Part shown: positions 1 to 5,777 of the stretch, piece by piece
Position numbering within the stretch: position 1 is the stretch's first letter
Layout of the letters: every line of letters begins with the position of its first letter
Assembly (NCBI GenBank): GCA_049276515.1
Contig: JBASWO010000026.1
Location: 1 to 7,549 of the forward strand
DNA from: JAATFY01 sp049276515
Lineage (GTDB): Bacteria > Pseudomonadota > Alphaproteobacteria > UBA9219
Direction of reading: 5' to 3'
Length of the DNA stretch: 7,549 nucleotides
Program-made: the position numbers and the translations under genes
Notes under the pieces: model-generated
The model's database searches: none
Seen by the model: only the letters and a program-made list of their open reading frames with translations
Told to the model about the DNA's origin: nothing

Positions 1-74
1 TTACAGATCCCAAGCAGCGCCGTACGATCTATGATCTGATCAAGTCGATGGCGGACGATAAAACCTCGAAATAA
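1..74 (+). CDS. C-terminal end of probable XRE-family helix-turn-helix regulator (partial)
   Basis: An open frame enters from the left edge (codons start at base 3) and ends at TAA 72-74. The visible residues read TDPKQRRTIYDLIKSMADDK and then TSK. A short tail of the form 'DP..RR.I.DLI..MA' is typical of the C-terminus of the alphaproteobacterial XRE-type regulator commonly encoded just upstream of metK. The DNA-binding domain lies outside the window, so the identity rests on this tail and on gene order. It is in the same direction as metK, 90 bases upstream. No convincing intrinsic terminator separates the two, so they may be co-transcribed. Its target genes cannot be inferred. Confidence 0.6.
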   Translation, partial: TDPKQRRTIYDLIKSMADDKTSK

Positions 75-101
75 CCCCAAAAGACGGCTTCAACGACAAT
101 C

Positions 102-118
102 TTGACCCATCTGGTCAA
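102..118. repeat. Inverted repeat in metK leader
   Basis: TTGACC (102-107) and GGTCAA (113-118) form a perfect 6-base inverted repeat around the spacer CATCT. As RNA it is a small hairpin. As DNA it could be an operator, and TTGACC also resembles a -35 box, although no good -10 box lies at the right distance. No T-run follows, so it is not an intrinsic terminator. Function unknown. Confidence 0.45.
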
Positions 119-130
119 TTCATGCTGTTT

Positions 131-165
131 TGGCGCTCCCTTCTTATTGGCCAAGTAGAGCGTTA
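131..165 (+). promoter_or_regulatory. Candidate start-sequestering hairpin before metK
   Basis: TGGCGCTC (131-138) can pair with GAGCGTTA (158-165) over 8 base pairs, two of them G-U, with a 19-base loop. The 3' arm contains the only SD-like GAG and the A of the metK start codon. A competing pairing is TTGGC (130-134) with GCCAA (150-154). The two pairings share bases and could either exclude each other or, in part, cross. This would suit translational control of metK, but no ligand or factor is evident, and I do not recognise a SAM-II or SAM/SAH riboswitch consensus. Confidence 0.35.
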
Positions 166-1343
166 TGAGCAGCAAACCAGATACATTCCTTTTCACGTCA
201 GAATCTGTTGGTGAAGGTCACCCTGATAAAGTGTGTGACCGCATTTCTGACTCCGTTGTTGATCTCTTTCTCACGCATGACCCACATAGTCGTGTTGCCG
301 TGGAAACGATGGCTACAACAAACCGTATTATTCTAGCCGGTGAAATCCGCGGGCCTGCCTTGATCACGCCGCGCGAAATGGAACAGGCCGCTCGCGACGC
401 CGTCCGTGAGATTGGCTATGCTCAAAAAGGTTTCCATTGGCAGTGGGCAGATGTGCAGATTTATGTTCACGCACAATCTGATGACATTGCGATGGGTGTT
501 GATGCATCTGGCAATAAGGATGAAGGCGCTGGTGACCAGGGCATCATGTTTGGTTATGCATGCCGTGAAACACCAACCTATATGCCGGCTCCCATTTATT
601 ACGCGCATAAAATCTTGCGTCTGATTTCCGAAGATCGTCATGCTGGCAAATTACCTTTGCTTGGACCTGATGCGAAAAGTCAGGTCACATTGGAATATGT
701 TGATGGCAAGCCTATGCGTACAGCTGGCATTGTTGTTTCATCACAGCATGATGAAAAAGCAGATCAGGCAGAAATTCGCGCACTTGTTCGTCCCTATGTA
801 GAAAAAGCTCTACCGCAGGGCTGGATGTGCGAAGACGAAGACTTCTACGTCAATCCAACAGGTCGTTTTGTCATTGGTGGACCAGATGGTGATGCTGGCC
901 TCACTGGCCGCAAGATTATTGTAGATACCTATGGTGGTGCTGCTCCTCACGGTGGTGGTGCTTTCTCGGGTAAAGATCCAACCAAAGTGGATCGCTCTGC
1001 TGCTTATATGGCGCGCTATTTGGCAAAAAATGTTGTGGCGGCTGGTATTTCAGATCGTTGCACCATTCAGCTCGCCTATGCGATTGGTGTATCCGAGCCT
1101 CTATCGGTTTATGTCAATAATCACGATACCAATCATGTTGATGATGCTGGCATGGCGGATATTTTGCGCCAGATGGTCAATTTGACACCGCGCGGCATTC
1201 GTGAGCGCTTGCAGTTGAACCGCCCCATTTACAAGAAAACATCTTCCTTCGGACATTTTGGTCGCGAGCCTGAAGATGATGGTCATTTCTCATGGGAACG
1301 TCTCGACCTCGTGTCCGAATTGAAGCGGGCCTACAAGCTCTGA
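165..1343 (+). CDS. metK: S-adenosylmethionine synthetase (methionine adenosyltransferase)
   Basis: MetK makes S-adenosylmethionine from methionine and ATP, releasing phosphate and pyrophosphate; it is a cytoplasmic homotetramer in known bacterial cases. The 392-residue product has the usual family length and all three domains. Visible hallmarks are GEGHPDK (residues 16-22, ATP site), the signature GAGDQGIMFGYA (121-132), GPDGDAGLTGRK (239-250) and the glycine-rich phosphate loop GGGAFSGKDPTKVDRS (263-278). The ATG at 165 begins just upstream of the conserved FTSESVGEGHPDK block, so little extension is possible. The Shine-Dalgarno is weak (GAG at 158-160) and lies in a possible hairpin, so translation may be regulated. 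The neighbour trmB encodes a SAM-dependent tRNA methyltransferase, a coherent pairing. Nothing looks broken. Confidence 0.98.
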   Translation: MSSKPDTFLFTSESVGEGHPDKVCDRISDSVVDLFLTHDPHSRVAVETMATTNRIILAGEIRGPALITPREMEQAARDAVREIGYAQKGFHWQWADVQIYVHAQSDDIAMGVDASGNKDEGAGDQGIMFGYACRETPTYMPAPIYYAHKILRLISEDRHAGKLPLLGPDAKSQVTLEYVDGKPMRTAGIVVSSQHDEKADQAEIRALVRPYVEKALPQGWMCEDEDFYVNPTGRFVIGGPDGDAGLTGRKIIVDTYGGAAPHGGGAFSGKDPTKVDRSAAYMARYLAKNVVAAGISDRCTIQLAYAIGVSEPLSVYVNNHDTNHVDDAGMADILRQMVNLTPRGIRERLQLNRPIYKKTSSFGHFGREPEDDGHFSWERLDLVSELKRAYKL

Positions 1344-2017
1344 GCACGACAACTCCAGCTTACCGGGTTTATGGTCGTCGTAAGGGTCGTCCTTTGCGTG
1401 TGCGCAAAGGCGCACTCGTCAAAGAGCTGTTACCAAAATTGAAAATCGATGTTGTCGAGGGCAAAGTAATCGAGCCCTCCAAGCTTTTTTCCTTCAAGCC
1501 AAAAGAGATATGGTTAGAAATTGGTTTTGGCGGCGGCGAACATTTGGCGGCACAAGCTGAGCGAAATCCAACCATCGGTTTTATTGGCTGTGAGCCTTTT
1601 CTCAATGGTGTAGCAAGCGCTCTCGATCATATCGAAAAAAACGCTGTACAAAATGTTCGTATTTTTCCTGACAATGCGCGGCAATTATTATTGTCTCTGC
1701 CAGATAAAAGTATAGCGCGTTGCTTTATCTTATTTGCCGATCCTTGGCCCAAAGCACGACATGCGGAACGTCGCTTTGTGGGTCCAGCCAATATTCCTCT
1801 TCTAGCGCGCGTTTTAAAGGCGGGAGCCGAGTTGCGTTTGGCAACCGACGATCCGCAACTTAAAGAATGGATGACAGAACATATGGATGCGGCAAAGGAT
1901 TTTGAGCGTAGTTCATATGGTATAAATCCGCCTGCTGATTGGGTGCAAACGCGGTATGAGCAAAAAGCCTTAAAGGCTGGGAGAGAGCCTTTATATATGA
2001 CTTATAGGCGCAAGTAA
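1292..2017 (+). CDS. trmB: tRNA (guanine-46-N7)-methyltransferase TrmB
   Basis: TrmB uses SAM to methylate N7 of G46 in the variable loop of tRNAs. Seen here, numbered from the ATG at 1292: the family's early GRRKGRPLR motif (28-36), SAM-binding motif I EIGFGGGEHL (76-85), the family hallmark FADPWPKARHAERR (148-161), TDD (185-187) and the C-terminal TRYEQKA...GREPLYM block (220-236). The start is uncertain. ATG 1292 lies 52 bases inside metK and gives 241 residues, the first 16 encoded wholly within metK. CTG 1340 touches the metK stop (CTGA) and gives 225 residues, with the conserved motif starting around residue 12. No other in-frame ATG, GTG or TTG precedes GRRKGRPLR after 1292. No strong SD precedes either start, so translational coupling to metK is likely. 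Function is secure; the N-terminus is not. Confidence 0.95.
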   Translation: MGTSRPRVRIEAGLQALSTTTPAYRVYGRRKGRPLRVRKGALVKELLPKLKIDVVEGKVIEPSKLFSFKPKEIWLEIGFGGGEHLAAQAERNPTIGFIGCEPFLNGVASALDHIEKNAVQNVRIFPDNARQLLLSLPDKSIARCFILFADPWPKARHAERRFVGPANIPLLARVLKAGAELRLATDDPQLKEWMTEHMDAAKDFERSSYGINPPADWVQTRYEQKALKAGREPLYMTYRRK

Positions 2018-2026
2018 TAAGCGCCT
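2006..2026 (+). other. Small hairpin over the trmB stop codon
   Basis: AGGCGC (2006-2011) and GCGCCT (2021-2026) form a perfect 6-base-pair stem with a 9-base loop containing the trmB TAA (2015-2017). The nearest T-run (TTTT, 2037-2040) is about ten bases further on, so this is a poor intrinsic terminator. It could be an mRNA 3'-end stabiliser or chance. Confidence 0.25.
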
Positions 2027-2083
2027 TGTGAGCAAATTTTAAAATAGTGTACGCTTGGTTGGTGCATTATTTGGATCATTAAA

Positions 2084-2710
2084 ATGACCGTTCATTTTTT
2101 AGATATGCCTGAAGCTGTTTTGGAAATTACCAGCCGCACTATAGAATTTCACCATCCTGTAAGCGTGCGAGACATCGGTAAGCAATTAGCTACAGAAGAT
2201 TTTCAAGGTAACGCCTGCAGCTCGCAAGCCATTACGCATCTGCGTTTGTCGCTTGTGCGCGATCCAGACTTTTCTGATATTCCTGCTTTCTATCTGACTG
2301 CATCCACCCCTGAAATTATTCCTGCAGATGAAGAGGATGAGGTTGGTGTGTACTATTTGGGTGAAAGGTTTGAAGGGTTAGATGAGGTGCGCTCAAAACC
2401 CTTATCTGCTTCTGTTGCATTTGGTGCTGCCGTTGGATCTTCAGATGATATTGTTTGTAAGCGTTCACGTGCTTTTCCAGCTTATGTGAGAATCATGAAT
2501 CAAAAAGCTGAAGCTCTGCGGCATCTGTATCAAGGCGTTTACGATGATTTTTACCCACCCTATGTCGTGATTAAATCCGCTGAAGACGGAAAACCATTAC
2601 GTTTGACAATGGATGGCGAGGTTCATCCCGGTGTGGATCAAGAGGCTCGACAGCGTCTTGTCAAAAAAACCGGCGAAGCACAAGAAAGTCAAAGACTAAA
2701 AGCCGGTTGA
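2084..2710 (+). CDS. Unrecognised cytoplasmic protein, 208 residues
   Basis: I do not recognise this family. The frame begins with ATG 2084, preceded by a weak SD-like GGA at 2072-2074, and runs to TGA 2710. The product has no signal peptide or membrane segment. Residues about 24-60 (around PVSVRDIGKQLA and SSQAITHLRLSLV) show the spacing of hydrophobic residues seen in small winged-helix DNA-binding folds; this is only a resemblance. A very acidic stretch (IIPADEEDE, 78-86) follows, then an alternating middle and an aromatic patch YDDFYPPYVVI (153-163). The charged tail lacks obvious structure. It follows trmB by 66 bases on the same strand and ends 15 bases into a convergent gene. Codon use looks like its neighbours, so it is probably a real gene and not a recent import. 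A role in regulating the adjacent exported protein is possible but unproven. Confidence 0.75.
   Translation: MTVHFLDMPEAVLEITSRTIEFHHPVSVRDIGKQLATEDFQGNACSSQAITHLRLSLVRDPDFSDIPAFYLTASTPEIIPADEEDEVGVYYLGERFEGLDEVRSKPLSASVAFGAAVGSSDDIVCKRSRAFPAYVRIMNQKAEALRHLYQGVYDDFYPPYVVIKSAEDGKPLRLTMDGEVHPGVDQEARQRLVKKTGEAQESQRLKAG
2663..2708 (-). terminator. Candidate intrinsic terminator of the minus-strand outer-membrane-type gene
   Basis: Read on the minus strand, AACCGGC (2708-2702) pairs with GCCGGTT (2674-2668), and the second arm runs into seven T's (2669-2663). The 27-base loop can itself fold by AGTC/GACT (2697-2694 with 2690-2687). The T-run exists only in the minus-strand direction, so the signal is directional. 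It straddles the stop codon of the minus-strand gene (2696-2698) and sits within the last codons of the plus-strand gene at 2084-2710. The long loop makes it weaker than a classic hairpin. Confidence 0.5.
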
Positions 2711-3466
2711 GACTTTCCAGCGTAAGATGACGTAATCACCGAGTTGCGAATCTTCATTTTGTCTGACACCTGCATTTAAACTCAGATGATCATCAAATTT
2801 TAATTCACTGCGCATATTAAAACCACTGCCATGCTCCATGAGAGCTTCATCGCCATCAGTAAAGCGAATGGAAATGCGTCCCCAGGCTTTACCTGTATCT
2901 TCTGACTTCAAGCTGAGAGAGAGCTCGGTACCCCAGTAATTATCGGCGCTGTGCCAGTTCTGACCAATATAGGGATGCACATCAAATTGCAGACGATCAT
3001 CCATAATTTTTTGGCGCAGATTGATGCCAAGAATGACGGCATCATTCACAGGCAAAAAACCTTTATGATTGTAGTCCGGTGTTAGCCAAGCTGCTTGGGC
3101 TCGGGTGGGATCAGCAGGTTCAGTAAGAGAGGAGAGGGGCCTGAAGAGAGAGGTGATGGTATCGTCAGCACCACCTTCCATGCCAAGGCCGTGCTTAAGC
3201 CAGCTGCCTGGGTCGCGAATGGCTCTGGGTAGACCTGGCGCCCAGTTGGGGCTTTCCTTACGGAAATAATCGAGGACGACCCCTAATTTTTGTTTTTTCT
3301 CTTGTTCGACAAAAGGCCGCATGGATTTTGATCCATTATCTAGGCCAAAATTTGCTTCATTATCAAAGGCATAGCTGCTGGAAGCTGGGGAAAAAAGGGT
3401 TAAGGAAAACACTGTGCAAAAAGCTGCATTTCTTAAAAAATCACGGGTGGTTGTTATTCCTCCCAT
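2696..3466 (-). CDS. Exported beta-rich protein, probably a small outer-membrane barrel
   Basis: I do not recognise the family by name. From ATG 3466 the product has 256 residues. It opens with a typical Sec signal peptide: arginines at 8 and 12, a hydrophobic core (NAAFCTVFSLTLF), and a likely cleavage after SYA (residue 33). The mature N-terminal half is mixed and rich in G, P and D. From about residue 143 there are amphipathic strands: AVILGINLRQ (143-152), RLQFDVHPYIG (158-168), WGTELSLSLKS, AWGRISIRFTD, FNMRSELKF, HLSLNAGVRQ and DYVILRWKVSTGF. The last residue is phenylalanine, as in many outer-membrane barrels recognised by the Bam machinery. Seven visible strands suggest a small barrel; a periplasmic beta-sandwich is the alternative. 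TTG 3481 in the same frame is another possible start with an A-rich SD-like AAAAGA before it. A stop at 3497-3499 limits further extension. Confidence 0.75.
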   Translation of the reverse strand: MGGITTTRDFLRNAAFCTVFSLTLFSPASSSYAFDNEANFGLDNGSKSMRPFVEQEKKQKLGVVLDYFRKESPNWAPGLPRAIRDPGSWLKHGLGMEGGADDTITSLFRPLSSLTEPADPTRAQAAWLTPDYNHKGFLPVNDAVILGINLRQKIMDDRLQFDVHPYIGQNWHSADNYWGTELSLSLKSEDTGKAWGRISIRFTDGDEALMEHGSGFNMRSELKFDDHLSLNAGVRQNEDSQLGDYVILRWKVSTGF

Positions 3467-3515
3467 ATATGCACCGCACAATAAAATTCTTTTATTTCAA
3501 ATACTTCGCAGTGAT

Positions 3516-3521
3516 ATTATA
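3516..3521 (-). promoter_or_regulatory. -10 box of the minus-strand exported-protein gene
   Basis: On the minus strand the sequence GTGTATAATATC contains a perfect TATAAT, 50 bases before ATG 3466 and 35 before TTG 3481. No good -35 hexamer is present at 16-18 bases, so it may depend on an activator. Transcription would start near 3509. Confidence 0.45.
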
Positions 3522-3544
3522 CACCCGCTAATATTAATTTTAGG

Positions 3545-3581
3545 CTAACCAAGGTTAAAATATTCGGTCTTTTTGGTTAAA
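3545..3581. repeat. GGTTAA half-site cluster between divergent promoters
   Basis: GGTTAAA occurs at 3553-3559 and 3575-3581, 22 bases apart (about two helical turns). An inverted partner TAACC at 3546-3550 gives the palindrome TAACCAAGGTTA (3546-3557). The cluster lies upstream of the candidate promoters of both the minus-strand gene and rimP, where a regulator could bind. No regulator is identified, and the half-sites are short enough for chance. Confidence 0.3.
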
Positions 3582-3598
3582 CGATGTGGGAAAAACCC

Positions 3599-3626
3599 TT
3601 GATATATTGGAAAAAATCGCTAGATT
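3599..3626 (+). promoter_or_regulatory. Candidate sigma70 promoter of the rimP-nusA-infB operon
   Basis: TTGATA (3599-3604) and TAGATT (3621-3626) match the -35 and -10 consensus at four of six positions each, with a 16-base spacer. Transcription would start near 3633, giving a leader of about 78 bases before rimP. It is the best plus-strand promoter match I found in the intergenic region, judged by eye. Confidence 0.45.
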
Positions 3627-3649
3627 GATGAGGAATTGATGGATTGATT
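3623..3649 (+). repeat. Three short ATTGAT repeats in the rimP leader
   Basis: ATTGATG at 3624-3630, ATTGATG at 3635-3641 and ATTGATT at 3643-3649 stand in tandem immediately before the leader terminator. The second ATG begins a two-codon frame (ATG GAT TGA, 3639-3647). The meaning is unknown: a repeated protein-binding motif, an RNA element or simple low complexity. Confidence 0.35.
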
Positions 3650-3650
3650 G

Positions 3651-3675
3651 GGTGGGCCAAAAGCCCGCCTTTTTT
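3651..3675 (+). terminator. Intrinsic terminator in the rimP-nusA leader
   Basis: GGTGGGC (3651-3657) pairs with GCCCGCC (3663-3669) over seven base pairs, one of them G-U, around a CAAAA loop, and six T's follow (3670-3675). This is a textbook Rho-independent terminator for plus-strand transcription; the opposite strand has no T-run. The nearest upstream gene is on the other strand, so it does not end an adjacent plus-strand gene. It lies downstream of the candidate rimP promoter and 35 bases before the rimP ATG, which fits an attenuator. It could instead stop plus-strand read-through from further upstream. Confidence 0.8.
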
Positions 3676-3710
3676 GTTGTCCATCAGAAAAAGGATTCTG
3701 GTTCGTAACG

Positions 3711-4223
3711 ATGATGGTGAATGCATTGGAAAATAAGGTCTCGGACCTGATAGCGGATGATCTTTCATCCCTTGGGTACGAACTTGTTCGTGTGCAGAAA
3801 ATGGCGGGTGGTCGTTATATCACCTTGCAGATTATGGCTGAGCGCCATGACACCAAGCCTATGACGGTAGATGATTGTGTGCGTATCAGCCATGCGGTGT
3901 CAGAAAAACTCGATGCTGATGAAACCATGAGTGATCACTACACGCTTGAAGTCAGTTCACCTGGTATCGATCGTCCACTGGTGCGCCTCAAAGATTTTGA
4001 ACGTTTCACGGGCCATGTCGCGCGTATTGAGCTCGAAGCTCCGCAGGATGGCCAGAAACGTTTTCAAGGAAACATTGTTCGTATTACGGGAAATGACAAA
4101 GACGCTGAAATTGAATTTCGTACTGAACAAGGTGATGTGCGTGTGCCAATGAACAGCATTGCGCGCGCGAAACTCGTACTGACAGATGCGCTGCTCGGCG
4201 CCAAAGACAGTACAAAACATTAA
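3711..4223 (+). CDS. rimP: Ribosome maturation factor RimP
   Basis: RimP assists assembly of the 30S ribosomal subunit. The 170-residue product shows the family pattern: GYELVRVQ (22-29), TVDDCVRISHAVSEKLD (52-68), the hallmark LEVSSPGIDRPL (79-90), DFERFTG (95-101) and an SH3-like C-terminal half to about residue 160. I chose ATG 3711 because the frame extends upstream only to TTG 3648, which would place the leader terminator inside the coding region. ATG 3714 is almost equivalent. The only SD-like sequence, AAGGA (3691-3695), is 15 bases from the ATG, longer than usual. It heads the operon with nusA 27 bases downstream, the usual gene order. Confidence 0.96.
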   Translation: MMVNALENKVSDLIADDLSSLGYELVRVQKMAGGRYITLQIMAERHDTKPMTVDDCVRISHAVSEKLDADETMSDHYTLEVSSPGIDRPLVRLKDFERFTGHVARIELEAPQDGQKRFQGNIVRITGNDKDAEIEFRTEQGDVRVPMNSIARAKLVLTDALLGAKDSTKH

Positions 4224-4250
4224 ACAGGGAAGTAAGGGGAGACGAAGACA

Positions 4251-5756
4251 ATGGAATTATTGCATGTAGCTGACGCCGTAGCGCGCGAAAAAAGTATTGA
4301 TCGCGATGAAGTTTTGGTCGCCATGGAACAGGCCATTCAAAAGGCCGGACGCGCCAAATACGGCCACGAACATGACATTCGTGCTGAAATTGATCGTCGC
4401 ACGGGCGAAGTTCGCTTGCAGCGTTATTTGCAAGTTGCTGACCCTGTTGAGAATGAATTCACACAAATCAATTTGAAGGCCGCTCGTAAATCGAAGTCCG
4501 ATATTACTGTTGGTGATTTCATTGTTGATGATCTGCCGCCGATTGATCTGGGCCGTATTGCTGCTCAGACCGCAAAGCAAGTGATCGTACAAAAAGTGCG
4601 TGAAGCTGAGCGTAAGCGTCAATTCTTAGAATACAAAGATCGTGTTGGTGAAATCGTTAGCGGTATCGTCAAACGTATCGAATACGGCAATGTGACCGTA
4701 GATTTGGGCCGTACAGAAGCCATGATGCGTCGCGATGAAACATTGCCACGCGAACATTTCAAGAATGGCGATCGTGTTCGTGCTTATATTTACGATGTGC
4801 GCGAAGAACAGCGTGGTCCGCAAATCTTCTTATCACGCACCCATCCCCTCTTTATGGCCAAACTGTTTACGCAGGAAGTGCCAGAAATTTATGACAACAT
4901 TATTGAGATCAAGTCAGTTGCTCGTGATCCGGGCAGCCGCGCTAAAATCGCTGTGGTCTCAAACGATAGTTCAATTGATCCTGTTGGTGCTTGCGTTGGT
5001 ATGCGCGGCAGCCGTGTTCAAGCGGTTGTTGGCGAATTGCAAGGTGAGAAGATCGATATCATTCCTTGGTCATCCGATCCTGCGACCTTCGTCGTTAATG
5101 CTTTGGCGCCAGCTGAAGTTGCTAAGGTTGTTTTGGATGAAGATAACAACCGTATGGATGTTGTCGTTCCTGACGAGCAATTGTCACTCGCGATTGGTCG
5201 TCGTGGCCAGAATGTGCGTTTGGCGTCCATGCTCACCAGCTGGGACATCGATATTTTGACCGAGAAGGAAGAATCAGAACGTCGTCAGCAAGAACAAGCA
5301 ACGCGTACAGCGCTGTTTGTTGAAGCTCTGGCGGTTGATGATGTTATCGCTCATTTGCTGGTCAGCGAAGGCTTTACCCGTGTTGAGCAGATTGCAGAAA
5401 CATCGACAGATGAACTCGCTGAAATCGAAGGCTTCGATACGGAAGTTGCGGGCGAACTCCAAGAACGTGCTCGTACCTGGCTTGCTGAAAATGCCGCTAA
5501 ACTTGAAGCTAAGCGTAAGGAATTCGGCGTTGCCGATGACGTTGTCGCACTTCCTGGTATCACGATCGAAATGGCCGTGAAGCTCGGTGAAAAAGGCGTC
5601 AAGTCACTCGATGACGTGGCGGATCTTGCGAGCGATGAGCTGCGTGAAATTATCGGCAACGATAGTCTTACAGAAACAAAGGCAAACGAAGTCATTATGG
5701 CCGCGCGTGCTCACTGGTTTACTGATGGAGAGCAATCTCCTTCAGTGCCCGCGTAG
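4251..5756 (+). CDS. nusA: Transcription termination/antitermination factor NusA
   Basis: NusA binds RNA polymerase and nascent RNA and modulates pausing, intrinsic termination and antitermination. The 501-residue product has every domain: N-terminal polymerase-binding domain (about 1-125), S1 (about 131-196, starting RVGEIVSGIVKRI), KH1 with a GMRG loop (250-253), KH2 with a GRRG loop (316-319), and two acidic helix-hairpin-helix repeats (about 360-415 and 433-490). The paired acidic repeats at this position are as in E. coli and other proteobacterial NusA. The ATG is preceded by GGGGAG (4236-4241) at 9 bases, a good SD. A leader terminator sits upstream of the operon (3651-3675), and NusA-dependent leader termination is a known autoregulatory scheme for this operon in Bacillus subtilis. 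Confidence 0.98.
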   Translation: MELLHVADAVAREKSIDRDEVLVAMEQAIQKAGRAKYGHEHDIRAEIDRRTGEVRLQRYLQVADPVENEFTQINLKAARKSKSDITVGDFIVDDLPPIDLGRIAAQTAKQVIVQKVREAERKRQFLEYKDRVGEIVSGIVKRIEYGNVTVDLGRTEAMMRRDETLPREHFKNGDRVRAYIYDVREEQRGPQIFLSRTHPLFMAKLFTQEVPEIYDNIIEIKSVARDPGSRAKIAVVSNDSSIDPVGACVGMRGSRVQAVVGELQGEKIDIIPWSSDPATFVVNALAPAEVAKVVLDEDNNRMDVVVPDEQLSLAIGRRGQNVRLASMLTSWDIDILTEKEESERRQQEQATRTALFVEALAVDDVIAHLLVSEGFTRVEQIAETSTDELAEIEGFDTEVAGELQERARTWLAENAAKLEAKRKEFGVADDVVALPGITIEMAVKLGEKGVKSLDDVADLASDELREIIGNDSLTETKANEVIMAARAHWFTDGEQSPSVPA

Positions 5757-5777
5757 TCATGAGGTACGGAAGGCACA

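Noticed and set aside
84..104. ACGGCTTC in the metK leader resembles the core of the SAM/SAH riboswitch as I remember it
   Set aside because: The following conserved bases, the enclosing stem and a matching 3' SD-containing partner at the right distance are missing, and the element would be too far from the start codon.
3588..3598. GGGAAAAACCC hairpin before the rimP promoter as a terminator
   Set aside because: Only three base pairs in the stem and no following T-run.
3467..3710. A tRNA-fMet (metY-like) gene upstream of rimP, as in E. coli
   Set aside because: No GGTTCGAAT-type T-arm, anticodon arm or CCA end is visible. The region is AT-rich apart from the terminator hairpin.
3648..3710. 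Extending rimP to the in-frame TTG at 3648
   Set aside because: The extra 21 residues would be encoded across the intrinsic terminator hairpin and do not resemble the RimP N-terminus.
4735..5259. Long plus-strand open frame of 174 codons inside nusA
   Set aside because: It is out of frame with a fully conserved nusA, its translation is low-complexity and hydrophobic, and it has no RBS.
5351..5695. Minus-strand open frame of 114 codons opposite the nusA acidic repeats
   Set aside because: A serine-rich shadow translation of the conserved coding strand, with no independent signals.
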